Assembly (NCBI RefSeq): GCF_014204895.1
Contig: NZ_JACHMF010000001.1
Location: 3,906,001-3,970,000, forward strand
DNA length: 64,000 nucleotides
Source of the DNA: Paractinoplanes abujensis
GTDB lineage: Bacteria > Actinomycetota > Actinomycetes > Mycobacteriales > Micromonosporaceae
Direction of reading: 5' to 3'
In this document: positions 36,946-45,773 of the stretch, in pieces
How the letters are laid out: the number at the start of each line of letters is the position of its first letter
Numbering within the stretch: position 1 is the first letter of the stretch
The notes under the pieces: generated by a model
What the model saw: the letters and a program-made list of their open reading frames with translations, nothing else
Told to the model about the DNA's origin: nothing
Database searches by the model: none
Program-made: the position numbers and the translations under genes

Positions 36946-37252
36946 GGCTTGGTAGCGGACGGCGAGTTGGTCGTATGGGGTGGCGACGCCGCGGTGGCGT
37001 TTCAGTCGGTTGATGCCGCACTCGACGGCGGGGCGCCGGCGGGAGACGAGCGGATCGAAACCGGGTGGCCGCCCGCCTTGGGATCCTGGGGCTTTGCGGT
37101 GGGCGTCCTGGTCGGTCTTGCTCGTCGATGAGTCGCCGTCTGGTCCATTCCGGCGGACGGCCTCTGGTCGGCGGCGCAGGCAGCAACGGGACGAGGGCCG
37201 CCCCTTGCGCGTCGGTGACGTCGTGCCGCCTCGTCACCGCCAGGGTGGCCAC
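36935..37252 (-). pseudogene. IS5-family transposase relic with internal deletion
   Basis: Directly upstream of the IS481 HTH, the frame reads SQGGRPPGFDPLV and PAVECGINRLKRHRGVATPY, the C-terminal end of an IS5-type transposase. Before that, in another frame, the N-terminal end is readable from 37252 (RRHDVTDAQGAALVPLLPAP, then RLID). The whole catalytic centre between them is lost, joining the two ends within a few bases at about 37115. The C-terminal IS5 end is fused in frame to the IS481 start. Confidence 0.75.
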
Positions 37253-37630
37253 GAGGTCTCCGGTGGATGGTGCTTCTTGGTCGTTGCACCAAGTACCGGA
37301 GACCTCTTCTGTTATCGATCACCGCCACGCCGTGGCCTCACCGGCAATCCAACTTTCTCACAACGCGCCCTCGCCGCCCTGTCGGAGCGGGCCGGACACC
37401 CGGCTCCTGCGCCGGTCGGTCTCCACGGTCAAGGGACTGCTGCGGGCCGGGAACGACTTGGCGCGCGTCAGCGCCCTGCGCCGCACTTGGTCTCGGCCCC
37501 CTGTCAGCGCCTGGCCGGGCGGACACGGGGCCAGGCACAGCCGCCGGGGACGGAATCGAGACAGCCGTCCCGCCCGGCCACGGCGGCCCGCTCCCACCGT
37601 CCGGAGCGGGGACCGACTCCCAGGGCCGAG
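37253..37630. other. Non-coding stretch with hairpin next to the IS5 relic
   Basis: No gene is seen in these 378 bases. At 37253-37306 a hairpin is formed by GAGGTCTCCGGT (37253-37264) and its exact complement (37295-37306), continued by GGTGC/GCACC. It sits immediately before the IS5 transposase start and may be part of the element's end. The rest is GC-rich with no recognisable signal. Confidence 0.5.
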
Positions 37631-39160
37631 TCAGGCTGGCGGTCGCTCCGGCACCGGAGCATCGGCCGGGGCCCCCGGCTGCGGCCGGTTGTGCTTGAGC
37701 GCCAGGTACGTGCAGAACACCGCGGGCACGGCGATCAACAGCACCGGCAGCGCGCTGCCCACCAGGATCAGGGAGATGGCCAGCAGCGCCACCCCGAAGA
37801 CGATTTCGCTGCGGTTGGCGACCAGTGCCTGCCGCAGCGAGACGTGCTGGTCCTCTTTGGGCGTGACCAGGAAGACCGATTTGCCGAACGCGGAGGTCAC
37901 CGACGACCGGATGCTGATGAACAACATCGAGCCGTACAGCAGCATGGTGTGCAACGTGTACCAGATCAGCCGCCGGCCGGACATGGTGCGCCAGTGGAAG
38001 ACGATGTCGTTGAGCATCGGCGCGAGGAGGAAGACCGCGGTCGGCAGCAGCATCCACAGGGGGAAGACGATCTGGTAACCGAGCAGTGGCAGCGCGATCA
38101 CGTGCAGCACCACGTACAGCGAGAAGATCGCGGTGAGCGGCAGATTGTAGGTGAACAGGACGATGTCCAGCTTCTCGAACCAGGTCATCCGGGAGCGCAG
38201 GATCACAGCGGTGTAGCGCTTGATGAACTCCATGTTGCCCTGCGTCCATTTGGAGTGCCGTTTCTTGAACGCCAGATAGTCGACCGGGTACTCCTCCTCG
38301 CAGATCACGTCAGCAGCGAACACGGTGAGCAGCCCGGCGTCCCGGGCCGCGATGGAGAAGCACAGGTCCTCCGCAACCACGTGCGGGAAGCCGCCGGCCG
38401 CGACGTAGCAGGTCCGGCTGACCATCGCGCCGTGCCCGAGCAGGGACAGGAAGCCGTACCGATCCTTGACGGTCTGGTACGCCACCCAGTGCGAGTCCAC
38501 GCCGATGGAGAACATCCGCATGAACGCGTTGCGGTTGCGGGTGGCCACGTGGTTGGCCTGCACGATGCCTGCGTTGCCGTAGTGGGCGAAGTAGTCGAGG
38601 CTGCGGTCGACGTATCCGGGCGGGATGATCTCGTCGCTGTCCAGGATGACGAAGTAGTCGAACTCGGCCGTACGCAGGTAGTTGTTGAGATTGCCGGCCT
38701 TGAAGCCGGCGCGGTCGGCGCGGCGCACCACCCGGACCCCGTGTTCGGCCGCGAAGGCGTCGACCATCGCCAGGTATTCCGGTTTGGTGGAGTCGTCGAG
38801 GATCACCACTTCGGTGTTGTCGTACCGCTGCCGCATGCTGCGGGCCAGGCTGTCCGCGGAGAAGTCGTTACAGGTGCAGTACACGAGCACGACGCGTGGC
38901 GGCGCACCGGCGGGCCGGCGCGGCACCGGACTGGCCCGCCGCGCCGCCACCAGGTGGTAATAGAGCGTGTAGACGATGTCTTTGGTGCCGTTCAGCCAGA
39001 AATACGCGATGAAGACGGCGCTCGCCACGACCAGTGTGAGCACCGGCCAGCCGGCGTCTGCCGCCTGGGCGGCCTGGTGGTAAGAGGTGGGCACCAGCAG
39101 GGCCAGGAGGGCGGCCCAGGTGCCCAGAATGATCAGGTAGACGCGCGGTGATTTGGACAC
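37631..39160 (-). CDS. Processive family 2 glycosyltransferase (membrane, exopolysaccharide type)
   Basis: A 509-residue membrane glycosyltransferase. Two N-terminal helices precede a GT2 domain with VVLVYCTCND (near residue 95), ILDDSTKPEY (near 118), the DxD nucleotide-sugar/metal motif ILDSDEIIPP (near 172), the catalytic-base region VVAEDLCFS (near 265) and RHSKWTQGN (near 302), which stands in for the QxxRW motif of processive synthases. About five C-terminal helices form the export channel. It is related to cellulose, hyaluronan and PgaC-type synthases, but the sugar is unknown. GTG 39160 has GAGAGG upstream. The SDR gene lies 32 bases upstream on the same strand. Confidence 0.9.
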   Translation of the reverse strand: MSKSPRVYLIILGTWAALLALLVPTSYHQAAQAADAGWPVLTLVVASAVFIAYFWLNGTKDIVYTLYYHLVAARRASPVPRRPAGAPPRVVLVYCTCNDFSADSLARSMRQRYDNTEVVILDDSTKPEYLAMVDAFAAEHGVRVVRRADRAGFKAGNLNNYLRTAEFDYFVILDSDEIIPPGYVDRSLDYFAHYGNAGIVQANHVATRNRNAFMRMFSIGVDSHWVAYQTVKDRYGFLSLLGHGAMVSRTCYVAAGGFPHVVAEDLCFSIAARDAGLLTVFAADVICEEEYPVDYLAFKKRHSKWTQGNMEFIKRYTAVILRSRMTWFEKLDIVLFTYNLPLTAIFSLYVVLHVIALPLLGYQIVFPLWMLLPTAVFLLAPMLNDIVFHWRTMSGRRLIWYTLHTMLLYGSMLFISIRSSVTSAFGKSVFLVTPKEDQHVSLRQALVANRSEIVFGVALLAISLILVGSALPVLLIAVPAVFCTYLALKHNRPQPGAPADAPVPERPPA

Positions 39161-39192
39161 GGGGGTACCTCTCGGGTGCAAGGGGGTGACGC

Positions 39193-40557
39193 TCAGGCTG
39201 CCGTCGGGGCCGCGAGCGCACGGGCCGGGTCGTGCCGAGCCAGGGCCGTACGGAATGCGTCGTCGATGAGGCGATGAACGACCGGCATCGATGGGCGATG
39301 GGGTTCGGTGAGGCGGGTGACGCGCCGCAGTGTCGCGGGTGCCGCCGCGTCGGCCGCAGCGGTCAGGGCCAGGGCGCACAGCCGCCGGTGCAGGCGGCGC
39401 GCGGTGGCGGCGTCGCCGGTCCGGCACGCGTCGTCGAGGTCGGCCAGTCCCTCCACCGGCCAGTCCGCCGCCGCCCGGGGCACTGTCACCACGTCAACCT
39501 CCGGGCACGTCGAGGGCCGGGCGTACGGCGCCTCGAGCGCGTTGATCAGCGGGCTGATGCCGCCGGCGTAGCGGGGGTCGAACAGCCCGGGATAAGCCGC
39601 GGGTTCGTAGCCGGGTTCCGGGCCGGCGACATACAGCGGCACGATGCTCTGTTGTGCCGCCATCACGCCGAGGGCAAGGTCGAGCAGGCTCACCGGCCAG
39701 CCCAGGTCGCGGATCGTGTACATGCGGTACACGTCGTCGGCCGGGGCGGTCAGCGCGGTGAGCAGCAGTTGCGCCGACTCCCGCGCGGACTGGACGTAGA
39801 ACATCGTGTCCGCGGCGTGCAGCCGCACCACGTCGCCGCGCTCGCACCAGAGTCGCAGCCGCCGCGCGATGATCGAATTGTCCACCACGTGGGTGAAGCG
39901 GACAGCCGAGCACGCCGTCGTGCCTCGGGCCGCGGCCCGGGCCACCAGCCCCTCGCCGAGCCGCTTGGAGCCGGCGTAGACGTCCGGTGTGTACGGCCGC
40001 ATCGCTTTGCCGGTGGACGCGTAGACGAGCCGCCGCACCCCGGTCCGCTCGGCCTCGGCCAGCACATTGCGGGTGCCGATCAGGTTGGTGGCCAGCGCGT
40101 CCGCCGGTTGCGCCTCGGCCCGGCCGGGGTCGCGCTGGGCGGCCAGGTGGAACACGAGGGACGGGCGGTGGTGGGCGAGCACGCGGCGGACGAGTGCCCT
40201 GTCGCGGACGTCGCCGAGCTCGTACCGCACGCCCGGCACCGGCCGGCCCGGCGGCAGGTGGGCGAGGCTCACCAGCCGGGCCGGGCGCAGCGCGGCCAGG
40301 TGGTGCAGCAGTTGCCGGCCGACGCAGCCGGTGCCGCCGGTGACCAGCACGACACGCCCGGCGACGGCGGGGACCACCGTCCCCGGCGGGCTGATCGCGC
40401 GGTGCCGGACCGCGGCGAATCGGCGGTGCTCGGCCGGCGCCTCCGGCCGCGCCGCGAGCAGCTCGGCGGTGAGCTCGCGGAGCGCGTCGACCGTCGCGGC
40501 CGGCAGCGTCGCCTGCCCCGGCGGCGCGACCTGCCTCATCAGGTGCAACGGATCCAT
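39193..40557 (-). CDS. NAD-dependent epimerase/dehydratase of the CapD/extended-SDR type
   Basis: A 454-residue protein. The Rossmann motif VTGGTGCVGRQLL starts near residue 71, after an N-terminal helical extension that is longer than usual. FHLAAQRDP and the active-site YAGSKR (YxxxK) follow. The layout fits nucleotide-sugar epimerases/4,6-dehydratases for polysaccharide synthesis. The C-terminal 100 residues are helical and not typical of the family. It lies just upstream of the glycosyltransferase gene, so it probably supplies the activated sugar; the substrate is not known. Confidence 0.87.
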   Translation of the reverse strand: MDPLHLMRQVAPPGQATLPAATVDALRELTAELLAARPEAPAEHRRFAAVRHRAISPPGTVVPAVAGRVVLVTGGTGCVGRQLLHHLAALRPARLVSLAHLPPGRPVPGVRYELGDVRDRALVRRVLAHHRPSLVFHLAAQRDPGRAEAQPADALATNLIGTRNVLAEAERTGVRRLVYASTGKAMRPYTPDVYAGSKRLGEGLVARAAARGTTACSAVRFTHVVDNSIIARRLRLWCERGDVVRLHAADTMFYVQSARESAQLLLTALTAPADDVYRMYTIRDLGWPVSLLDLALGVMAAQQSIVPLYVAGPEPGYEPAAYPGLFDPRYAGGISPLINALEAPYARPSTCPEVDVVTVPRAAADWPVEGLADLDDACRTGDAATARRLHRRLCALALTAAADAAAPATLRRVTRLTEPHRPSMPVVHRLIDDAFRTALARHDPARALAAPTAA

Positions 40558-40574
40558 CGATCAGCCCTCCGGGA

Positions 40575-40739
40575 TCACGCTGCGGGATCGCGCCGGGATC
40601 GGCGTTCGGCGAACGCGAGCACGCAGGCGAGCACCAGGAAGAGCAGGCCGGCCACGGTCAGCACCAGCAATCCGGCGCTCTGACCGAGAACGGTGACTCC
40701 GGTGCCGGCCAGCGAAAGCGATGACGAGTTGTCGTACAT
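40575..40739 (-). CDS. Small single-span membrane protein heading the polysaccharide operon
   Basis: A 54-residue protein: a short polar N-terminus (MYDNSSSLSLAGTG), one membrane helix (about 22-43) and a positively charged tail (AERRSRRDP). This looks like a cell-wall sorting tail without an LPxTG motif. AGGAGG seven bases before ATG 40739 supports this start over ATG 40760. It ends 17 bases before the SDR gene, so it is the first cistron of the leftward operon. No family is recognised; a small partner of the glycosyltransferase complex is one possibility. Confidence 0.6.
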   Translation of the reverse strand: MYDNSSSLSLAGTGVTVLGQSAGLLVLTVAGLLFLVLACVLAFAERRSRRDPAA

Positions 40740-40947
40740 GATCGCGCCTCCTACGCTCATAAAGGTGTTCCGATCCGGATCGATCGCACCGGCACAGCGT
40801 AGGATCTACGCATATTACATTGGCGTAAAACGATGACGTACGATTCGTTTCCGACCCTTCCGACCAGGCATTGTTTCGATCAAATAAAATGCGGCACAAT
40901 ATAAAAACGAGTGACGCGCCCCACCATCGCGAAGGTATTCGTCCACT
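40740..40947. promoter_or_regulatory. AT-rich divergent promoter region
   Basis: This 208-base interval is far richer in A and T than its surroundings (for example CATATTACATT and AAATAAAATGCGGCACAATA). It separates the leftward polysaccharide operon from the rightward gene at 40951. TTACATTGGCGTAA at about 40814-40828 is a short inverted repeat. Low-GC promoters of this kind in actinobacteria are often targets of Lsr2-type silencers; that is inference. Confidence 0.5.
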
Positions 40948-40950
40948 GTG

Positions 40951-42057
40951 ATGAAAAACGTCGAACATTCCGGTGAACGCAGGCAGCCCGCCCGTTTCGC
41001 ATCGGCGTCGCGGGTGCTGCTGGCCGCCGGCACCGTGACGCTCGCGCTCGCCGGTTCACTGTGGGCCCTGCGCCCGCCCGGCCCGGACCGCTGCCCACCG
41101 TCCGGCGGCGGTCCGCCCGGCGCCCTCACCCCCTACCCCGTGCCGGCGTCCCCGGAGCGCTTCGTCCAAGGCGCGACGCTGGACGCGACCGGTCTGGACG
41201 GTCCGGAGATGGTCGCCACCCTGCGCCGGATGCGCGACGAGTACCACGTCAACACCGTGAACGTGTACGGCCTGGAGCACTGGGACGCTTCCGGCGGCCG
41301 CCTGGACCGCCTGTTCACCGCCCTGCGCGACCTGGACCTGCGCCTCGCCCTGCGGGTCGAGGCGTACGACCCGGCCACGTTCGCCTTCAGCCCGCAGGAC
41401 GTGGCCCGAGTCGTCGCCGCGCACCGCACCCTGCTGGCCCACGCGGCGGCGCCGGGCAACCGGGAACGGGTGACGCACATCATGCTCAACATGCCGGTCG
41501 ACGACCCCGCGGTGCAGCAGCGCCTCGGCGGGGTGAACTCTGCCACCTCCCGGACGCGACAGGTCACCTATGCGGCCGATCTGGTCGCCGCGGTGCGGGC
41601 GGCGACCGGCCTGCCCGTCTATGTGGGCTTGTTCTACGGCTGGGACGGCTCCTACGACATACCGTCCTATTCCGCGGCCGGCGCGGACGGATATGTGCTG
41701 ACCAATTACAGCTATCCCGACCCGCCGGACCGGCTGCGGGCCGCCGGCGACGCCCCGTCGGCTCTGATCAATGAGCCCCGCCTGCGGACCATCGCGGACC
41801 GGGCAGTCCGGATGTCCGGCGACACGCCGATCGTCGTCGAATACGGATTTCACACCTTGACGTATCAGCACGGAAACATGCCGGATCAGGTCGCGGGACT
41901 GGTGGCCGATCGGAACGCGAAGGAAAAGGCACTGCGCGCCACCACCGAACTCTATTGCCGCCGTTACCCGACCGTCATCGGCACGATCTATTTCGGCTAC
42001 AACACCCTGACGACGGAGGGCACCCCGCCGCGCCGGCTGGACTTCGCCCTGCTCTGA
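40951..42057 (+). CDS. Exported or membrane-anchored glycoside-hydrolase-like TIM-barrel protein
   Basis: A 368-residue protein with an N-terminal hydrophobic segment (VLLAAGTVTLALAGSLWAL, residues about 22-40) acting as a signal or anchor. The rest looks like a (beta/alpha)8 barrel: NTVNVYGLEHWDASGG, LDLRLALRVEAYDP, THIMLNMPVDDP, LPVYVGLFYGWDGSYD and PIVVEYGFHT are successive strand ends rich in Asp, Glu and Trp, as in glycosidase active sites. No family can be named. It is divergent from the polysaccharide operon and may trim the polymer made there. ATG 40951 follows GTG 40948, which is an equal candidate. Confidence 0.7.
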   Translation: MKNVEHSGERRQPARFASASRVLLAAGTVTLALAGSLWALRPPGPDRCPPSGGGPPGALTPYPVPASPERFVQGATLDATGLDGPEMVATLRRMRDEYHVNTVNVYGLEHWDASGGRLDRLFTALRDLDLRLALRVEAYDPATFAFSPQDVARVVAAHRTLLAHAAAPGNRERVTHIMLNMPVDDPAVQQRLGGVNSATSRTRQVTYAADLVAAVRAATGLPVYVGLFYGWDGSYDIPSYSAAGADGYVLTNYSYPDPPDRLRAAGDAPSALINEPRLRTIADRAVRMSGDTPIVVEYGFHTLTYQHGNMPDQVAGLVADRNAKEKALRATTELYCRRYPTVIGTIYFGYNTLTTEGTPPRRLDFALL

Positions 42058-42087
42058 GCGGCCGGGCTCGTACCGAGCCCGGCGCTC
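42056..42087. terminator. Bidirectional terminator between convergent genes
   Basis: GCCGGGCTCG (42061-42070) pairs exactly with CGAGCCCGGC (42074-42083) around a three-base loop, and four further pairs extend the stem beyond one bulged base. It lies between the converging genes at 42057 and 42116 and so can stop both. Confidence 0.7.
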
Positions 42088-42115
42088 CGGCAGAAGATCC
42101 GTTCTGAGCTGCCCG

Positions 42116-43291
42116 TCAAGGTTTCAGGACGACCTTCTCACAGTTGTCCTGCTTGTTCTTGAAGATGTCGAAGCCCCGTTCGGCCTCGTCGAGAGGCAGG
42201 GTGTGGGTGATGATCCGAGTCGGGTCGATCTCGCCGCGTTCGATGCGCTGCAGCAGCGGTTTCATGTAGCGCTGCACGTGGCACTGCCCGGTGCGCAGGG
42301 TCAGCGACCGGTTCATCCAGGCCCCGGCCGGGAACTTGTCCAGCAGGCCGCCGTAGACGCCGATCACCGAGACCACACCGCCGCTGCGGCACGACATGAT
42401 GGCCTGGCGCAGCGCGTGCGGACGCTCGGTCTCCGACCGTACGGCCTGCTTGACCCGGTCGTACGCGGCGATGTGCGCACTGCCGTGGGTGGCTTCCAGC
42501 CCGACCGCGTCGATGCACTTGTCGGGTCCCCGCCCGCCGGTCAGCTCGAGCAGCCTCGAGCGCACGTCGACCTCGTCGAAGTTGACCGGGATGTGCCCGG
42601 CCTGTTCGGCCATCTGCAGCCGGTACGGCTCCTTGTCGATGGCGATGACCTTCGCGGCGCCGAGCACCCGGGCACTGTCCATGGCGAACTGACCGACCGG
42701 GCCGGCGCCCCACACCGCCACCACGTCACTGGGCTGGATGTCGCACATCTCGGCGCCCATGTAGCCGGTGGGCAGGATGTCGGACAGGAACAGCACCTGC
42801 TCGTCGGTCAGGTCGGATTCGATCCTGAGCGGGCCCACGTCGGCGAACGGCACCCGCGCGTACTGCGCCTGACCACCCGCGAATCCGCCGGTCAGGTGCG
42901 AATAGCCGAAGATCCCGGCGACGGGGTGGCCGAACATCTTCTCCGCGATCCCCGCGTTGGGATTGGTGTTCTCACAGCACGAGTAGAGCTCGGCGGCGCA
43001 GGCGGCGCACGCGCCGCAGGCGATGGGGAACGGCACGACGACCCGGTCGCCGACCCGTAGCTTGTCGCCGGGCACCGCGGATCCGACCTCGATCACTTCG
43101 CCCATGAACTCGTGGCCCAGGATGTCGCCGTCCTGCATCGTCGGCACATAGCCGTCGACCAGGTGCAGGTCCGAGCCGCAGATGGCGGTGGAGGTGATCC
43201 GTACGATGGCGTCGCGGTTGTTGAGGATCTTCGGGTCAGGTACGTCGCGGACCTCGACCTTGTTACGCCCCGACCACGTGTTCGCCCTCAT
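42116..43291 (-). CDS. Zinc-dependent alcohol dehydrogenase (formaldehyde-dehydrogenase-like)
   Basis: A 391-residue MDR dehydrogenase of the glutathione-independent formaldehyde dehydrogenase type. [12 protein letters not shown] (catalytic Cys near residue 38), LGHEFMGEV (His-Glu near 60), a four-Cys structural-zinc loop ([15 protein letters not shown]) and the Rossmann motif [11 protein letters not shown] (near 183) are visible. The longer insert [19 protein letters not shown] is typical of this branch. It oxidises small alcohols or aldehydes with tightly bound NAD. Its ATG overlaps the stop of the SRPBCC gene (ATGA), a common pairing in actinobacteria whose joint purpose is not known. Confidence 0.9.
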   Translation of the reverse strand: MRANTWSGRNKVEVRDVPDPKILNNRDAIVRITSTAICGSDLHLVDGYVPTMQDGDILGHEFMGEVIEVGSAVPGDKLRVGDRVVVPFPIACGACAACAAELYSCCENTNPNAGIAEKMFGHPVAGIFGYSHLTGGFAGGQAQYARVPFADVGPLRIESDLTDEQVLFLSDILPTGYMGAEMCDIQPSDVVAVWGAGPVGQFAMDSARVLGAAKVIAIDKEPYRLQMAEQAGHIPVNFDEVDVRSRLLELTGGRGPDKCIDAVGLEATHGSAHIAAYDRVKQAVRSETERPHALRQAIMSCRSGGVVSVIGVYGGLLDKFPAGAWMNRSLTLRTGQCHVQRYMKPLLQRIERGEIDPTRIITHTLPLDEAERGFDIFKNKQDNCEKVVLKP

Positions 43292-43830
43292 GCCTCGGCC
43301 CCTTTCGCGAGCTCGGCGTCCGACAGGGGTTGCGCCGGACGCTGCGGGAACTCCTTGCGGGCGCGCTTGCCCCACGGAGCACCGTCGGACCGGACCACCT
43401 CGCCGGTCTCCAGCACCTGCTTGAACCGGCGCAGGTCGTCGTCGAGCTGCTGATGCGGCTCCTCACCGAAGTACTTCGCGACCGCCTTGCCCAGCGAGCC
43501 GCCCGGAATCTCGTAGACCAGCGACACGTACACCTCGGTACTCACCCCGTCAGGAGCTGGGACGAAAGAGACCGTGCCCGCGTTGGGCACGTCGGCGTCA
43601 CCGGTCGAACGCCAGGCGATCCTCTCCCCCGGCGACTCCTCAGTGATCTCCGCGTCCCATTCGACGTCCTTGCCGAACGGCGCGGCGGCCGACCAATGGC
43701 TCGTCCGGTCACCGGTGGCGCGGACTTGTTCCAGGTGCGCCATGAACGTCGGCAGGTTCTCCAGATCGCGCCAGAACGCGTACACCTCCGGCGCGGGTTT
43801 GCGGACGGTCGTCGTTGCCGTCAGATCCAT
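43288..43830 (-). CDS. SRPBCC (polyketide cyclase/START-like) family protein
   Basis: A 180-residue protein with the START-like fold: [21 protein letters not shown] (cited in part) forms the first strand and helices, [19 protein letters not shown] and [10 protein letters not shown] the sheet, and [13 protein letters not shown] the long C-terminal helix over the hydrophobic pocket. Such proteins bind hydrophobic ligands. GGAGGAGG just before ATG 43830 is a very strong ribosome site. It is first in an operon with the alcohol dehydrogenase and divergent from the FUSC-type exporter gene. A role in handling the aldehyde or aromatic substrate is possible but not shown. Confidence 0.88.
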   Translation of the reverse strand: MDLTATTTVRKPAPEVYAFWRDLENLPTFMAHLEQVRATGDRTSHWSAAAPFGKDVEWDAEITEESPGERIAWRSTGDADVPNAGTVSFVPAPDGVSTEVYVSLVYEIPGGSLGKAVAKYFGEEPHQQLDDDLRRFKQVLETGEVVRSDGAPWGKRARKEFPQRPAQPLSDAELAKGAEA

Positions 43831-44046
43831 GTGTCCTCCTCCACGGCCGGAGCCGCTCCGTCGCGCCCGTCCGGTCCGGCGGGCCCGAATCACCGGGGAC
43901 GGTGGGCCTGTGCGGCGCACCGGCTACCCGCCGCGATATCGCCTAAACCGGCATGCGACCGCTACGGTGAATTTCGGCCGTCCGCCCCGGCAGCCACCCC
44001 GACAGCACCTGCCAGACGAGGCCCAAGTGGCCGACGAGGAGGAGCG

Positions 44047-45465
44047 ATGCGGCTGATCACCTCGCTGCGCCGCCCGTGGGAGGCGGCGCTGGCCCGTTGG
44101 GGCCGCATTCCGGGGATCCGCACCGCCAAGGTCACGCTGGCCGCCGTCCTGGCCTATGTGGCCGCCGATCTGCTCGACACCACGCCGTCTCCGATTCTCG
44201 CGCCGCTGACCGCGATCCTGGTGGTGCAGGTGACCGTCTTTCAGACCGTCACCGAAGGGCTCCAGCGGGTCCTGAGTGTGCTGGCCGGCGTCCTGGTCGC
44301 GGTCGGGCTGGCCACCGCCGCCGGGCTGAGCTGGTGGAGCCTCGGGGTCGTGGTGGCCGCGAGCCTCGTCCTCGGGCAGCTTCTGCGGCTGGGGCCGCAC
44401 ACCTTGGAGGTGCCGATCAGCGCGATGCTGATCCTCGCGGTGGGCGGCGGCGCAGCGCCGCAGGCGGCGACCGGCCGGGTGTACGAGACGCTGATCGGCA
44501 CGGCAGCCGGTATCGTGGTCAACTTCGCGATCGTGCCTCCGGTGCATGTGGAGTCCGCCGGCTCGGCGGTGGCCGGCCTGGCCACCCGGCTCGGTGACTT
44601 CCTGCGCTCGCTGGCCACGCAACTGCGCGCCGAATGGTCGCGCGAGGCCGCGCAGGACTGGCTCACGGCAGCCCGCGGTCTGAGCGCAACCGTCCTGGCA
44701 GCCGACCACTCGCTGGTCCGGGCCGAGCGCAGCGCCGTGCTCAATCCGCGCGGCGGTGAGGTCCGGGTGGCGCAGCCGCGCCTGCGCACGGCTCTCACCG
44801 CGATCGAGTACTGCACCATCGTCGTGCGGACGCTGTGCCGTGAGCTGTTCGACCGGACGTTCTATCTGCCACCGGACCTCGACGCCGAGGCGTACTCGGC
44901 ACCAGCCCGCGTCGCTCTCGCCGACACGCTGGACGCCGCCGCTGCAGCCCTGGACGGCGTGGCCGCCGTCGCCCGGGGAGCTGAGCCGGTCGACATCAGT
45001 CGCGCCCGGGTGGTCGACCAGCTCGAGGAGTTGTACCAGCGGCGAGAGCTGCTGAGCCGGCTCTTGCTGGTGGACCCCCGGGCCGACGCCGCCGCCTGGC
45101 AGCAGCACGGCGCGCTGCTGACCGCGGTGGACCGGCTGCGGGTCGAGATCGAGGCGGCGGTCCGCCCGGCCGCTCAACCCTGGCGCCCACCCTCGCTGAC
45201 CGAAGGGCCGCGACGTGCGGCCCGACGTGTGGTGGGCGCCGCCGAGCAGGCCCTTCCGCTGGCCACCGATCGTTCCCGCCAGGCGGTTCGCCGCATGGTG
45301 GACGCCGCGGCGGACCATCTGGCCAATCCCGACCCCCGCACGGCCCGCCCCAGCCGGCGGGATGACAGCGCCCGCCCGCCGGTCGAGCCCCGGGCCACCC
45401 CGCAATTCCCTGCCGGGGAGGACACCGCGACGCCTCCGGGGCCACGGGGCACCCACGAGCCGTGA
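44047..45465 (+). CDS. FUSC/aromatic acid exporter (ArAE)-family membrane protein
   Basis: A 472-residue protein. The first 175 residues hold about six membrane helices, beginning with the family pattern RTAKVTLAAVLAYVAADLL and the conserved PSPILAPLTAILVVQ turn. The rest is a cytoplasmic helical domain and a Pro/Arg-rich tail. The family includes aromatic acid and efflux permeases (AaeB, YccS); actinobacterial members are mostly uncharacterised. GAGGAG before ATG 44047 fixes the start; the frame is open far upstream but that part lies over the divergent SRPBCC gene. Confidence 0.85.
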   Translation: MRLITSLRRPWEAALARWGRIPGIRTAKVTLAAVLAYVAADLLDTTPSPILAPLTAILVVQVTVFQTVTEGLQRVLSVLAGVLVAVGLATAAGLSWWSLGVVVAASLVLGQLLRLGPHTLEVPISAMLILAVGGGAAPQAATGRVYETLIGTAAGIVVNFAIVPPVHVESAGSAVAGLATRLGDFLRSLATQLRAEWSREAAQDWLTAARGLSATVLAADHSLVRAERSAVLNPRGGEVRVAQPRLRTALTAIEYCTIVVRTLCRELFDRTFYLPPDLDAEAYSAPARVALADTLDAAAAALDGVAAVARGAEPVDISRARVVDQLEELYQRRELLSRLLLVDPRADAAAWQQHGALLTAVDRLRVEIEAAVRPAAQPWRPPSLTEGPRRAARRVVGAAEQALPLATDRSRQAVRRMVDAAADHLANPDPRTARPSRRDDSARPPVEPRATPQFPAGEDTATPPGPRGTHEP

Positions 45466-45773
45466 CCTCGGTGAACAAGGCAGGAAGCGGACCGATCCCT
45501 GCGCCGGAACGCAATGGCATTGGCACCCGTCGATTGACAGTTTTGCGTTCCGGGTGCACGCTAAGTGCCATACGACGCGCGTCCGCCGGTGCGCGACACG
45601 GCCGTGGCACGGCGGTCGGCGCTGATCAGGGCGCCCGTACGGGTGAGGAAAGGGCAGATCACCCGCACGTCTCAACGGCACGGTGCACGGCCGGCATCCC
45701 GTCTTTCCCCTTGGGCTCGTGCGCGGGCATGGCATTCCTGCGCGGGGCCCAGCCTGCCCCAGGAGTAACGAGC
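45466..45773. promoter_or_regulatory. Upstream region of the esterase gene with 11-base perfect inverted repeat
   Basis: CCGGAACGCAA (45504-45514) and its exact complement (45543-45553) flank 28 bases that contain TTGACA (45534-45539), a perfect -35 hexamer. A second, looser inverted repeat, ATGGCATTGGCACCCG against CGGGTG...TGCCAT (45513-45571), is nested over the same spot. This should be the promoter and operator of the esterase gene. No gene is seen in the 308 bases. Confidence 0.6.
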
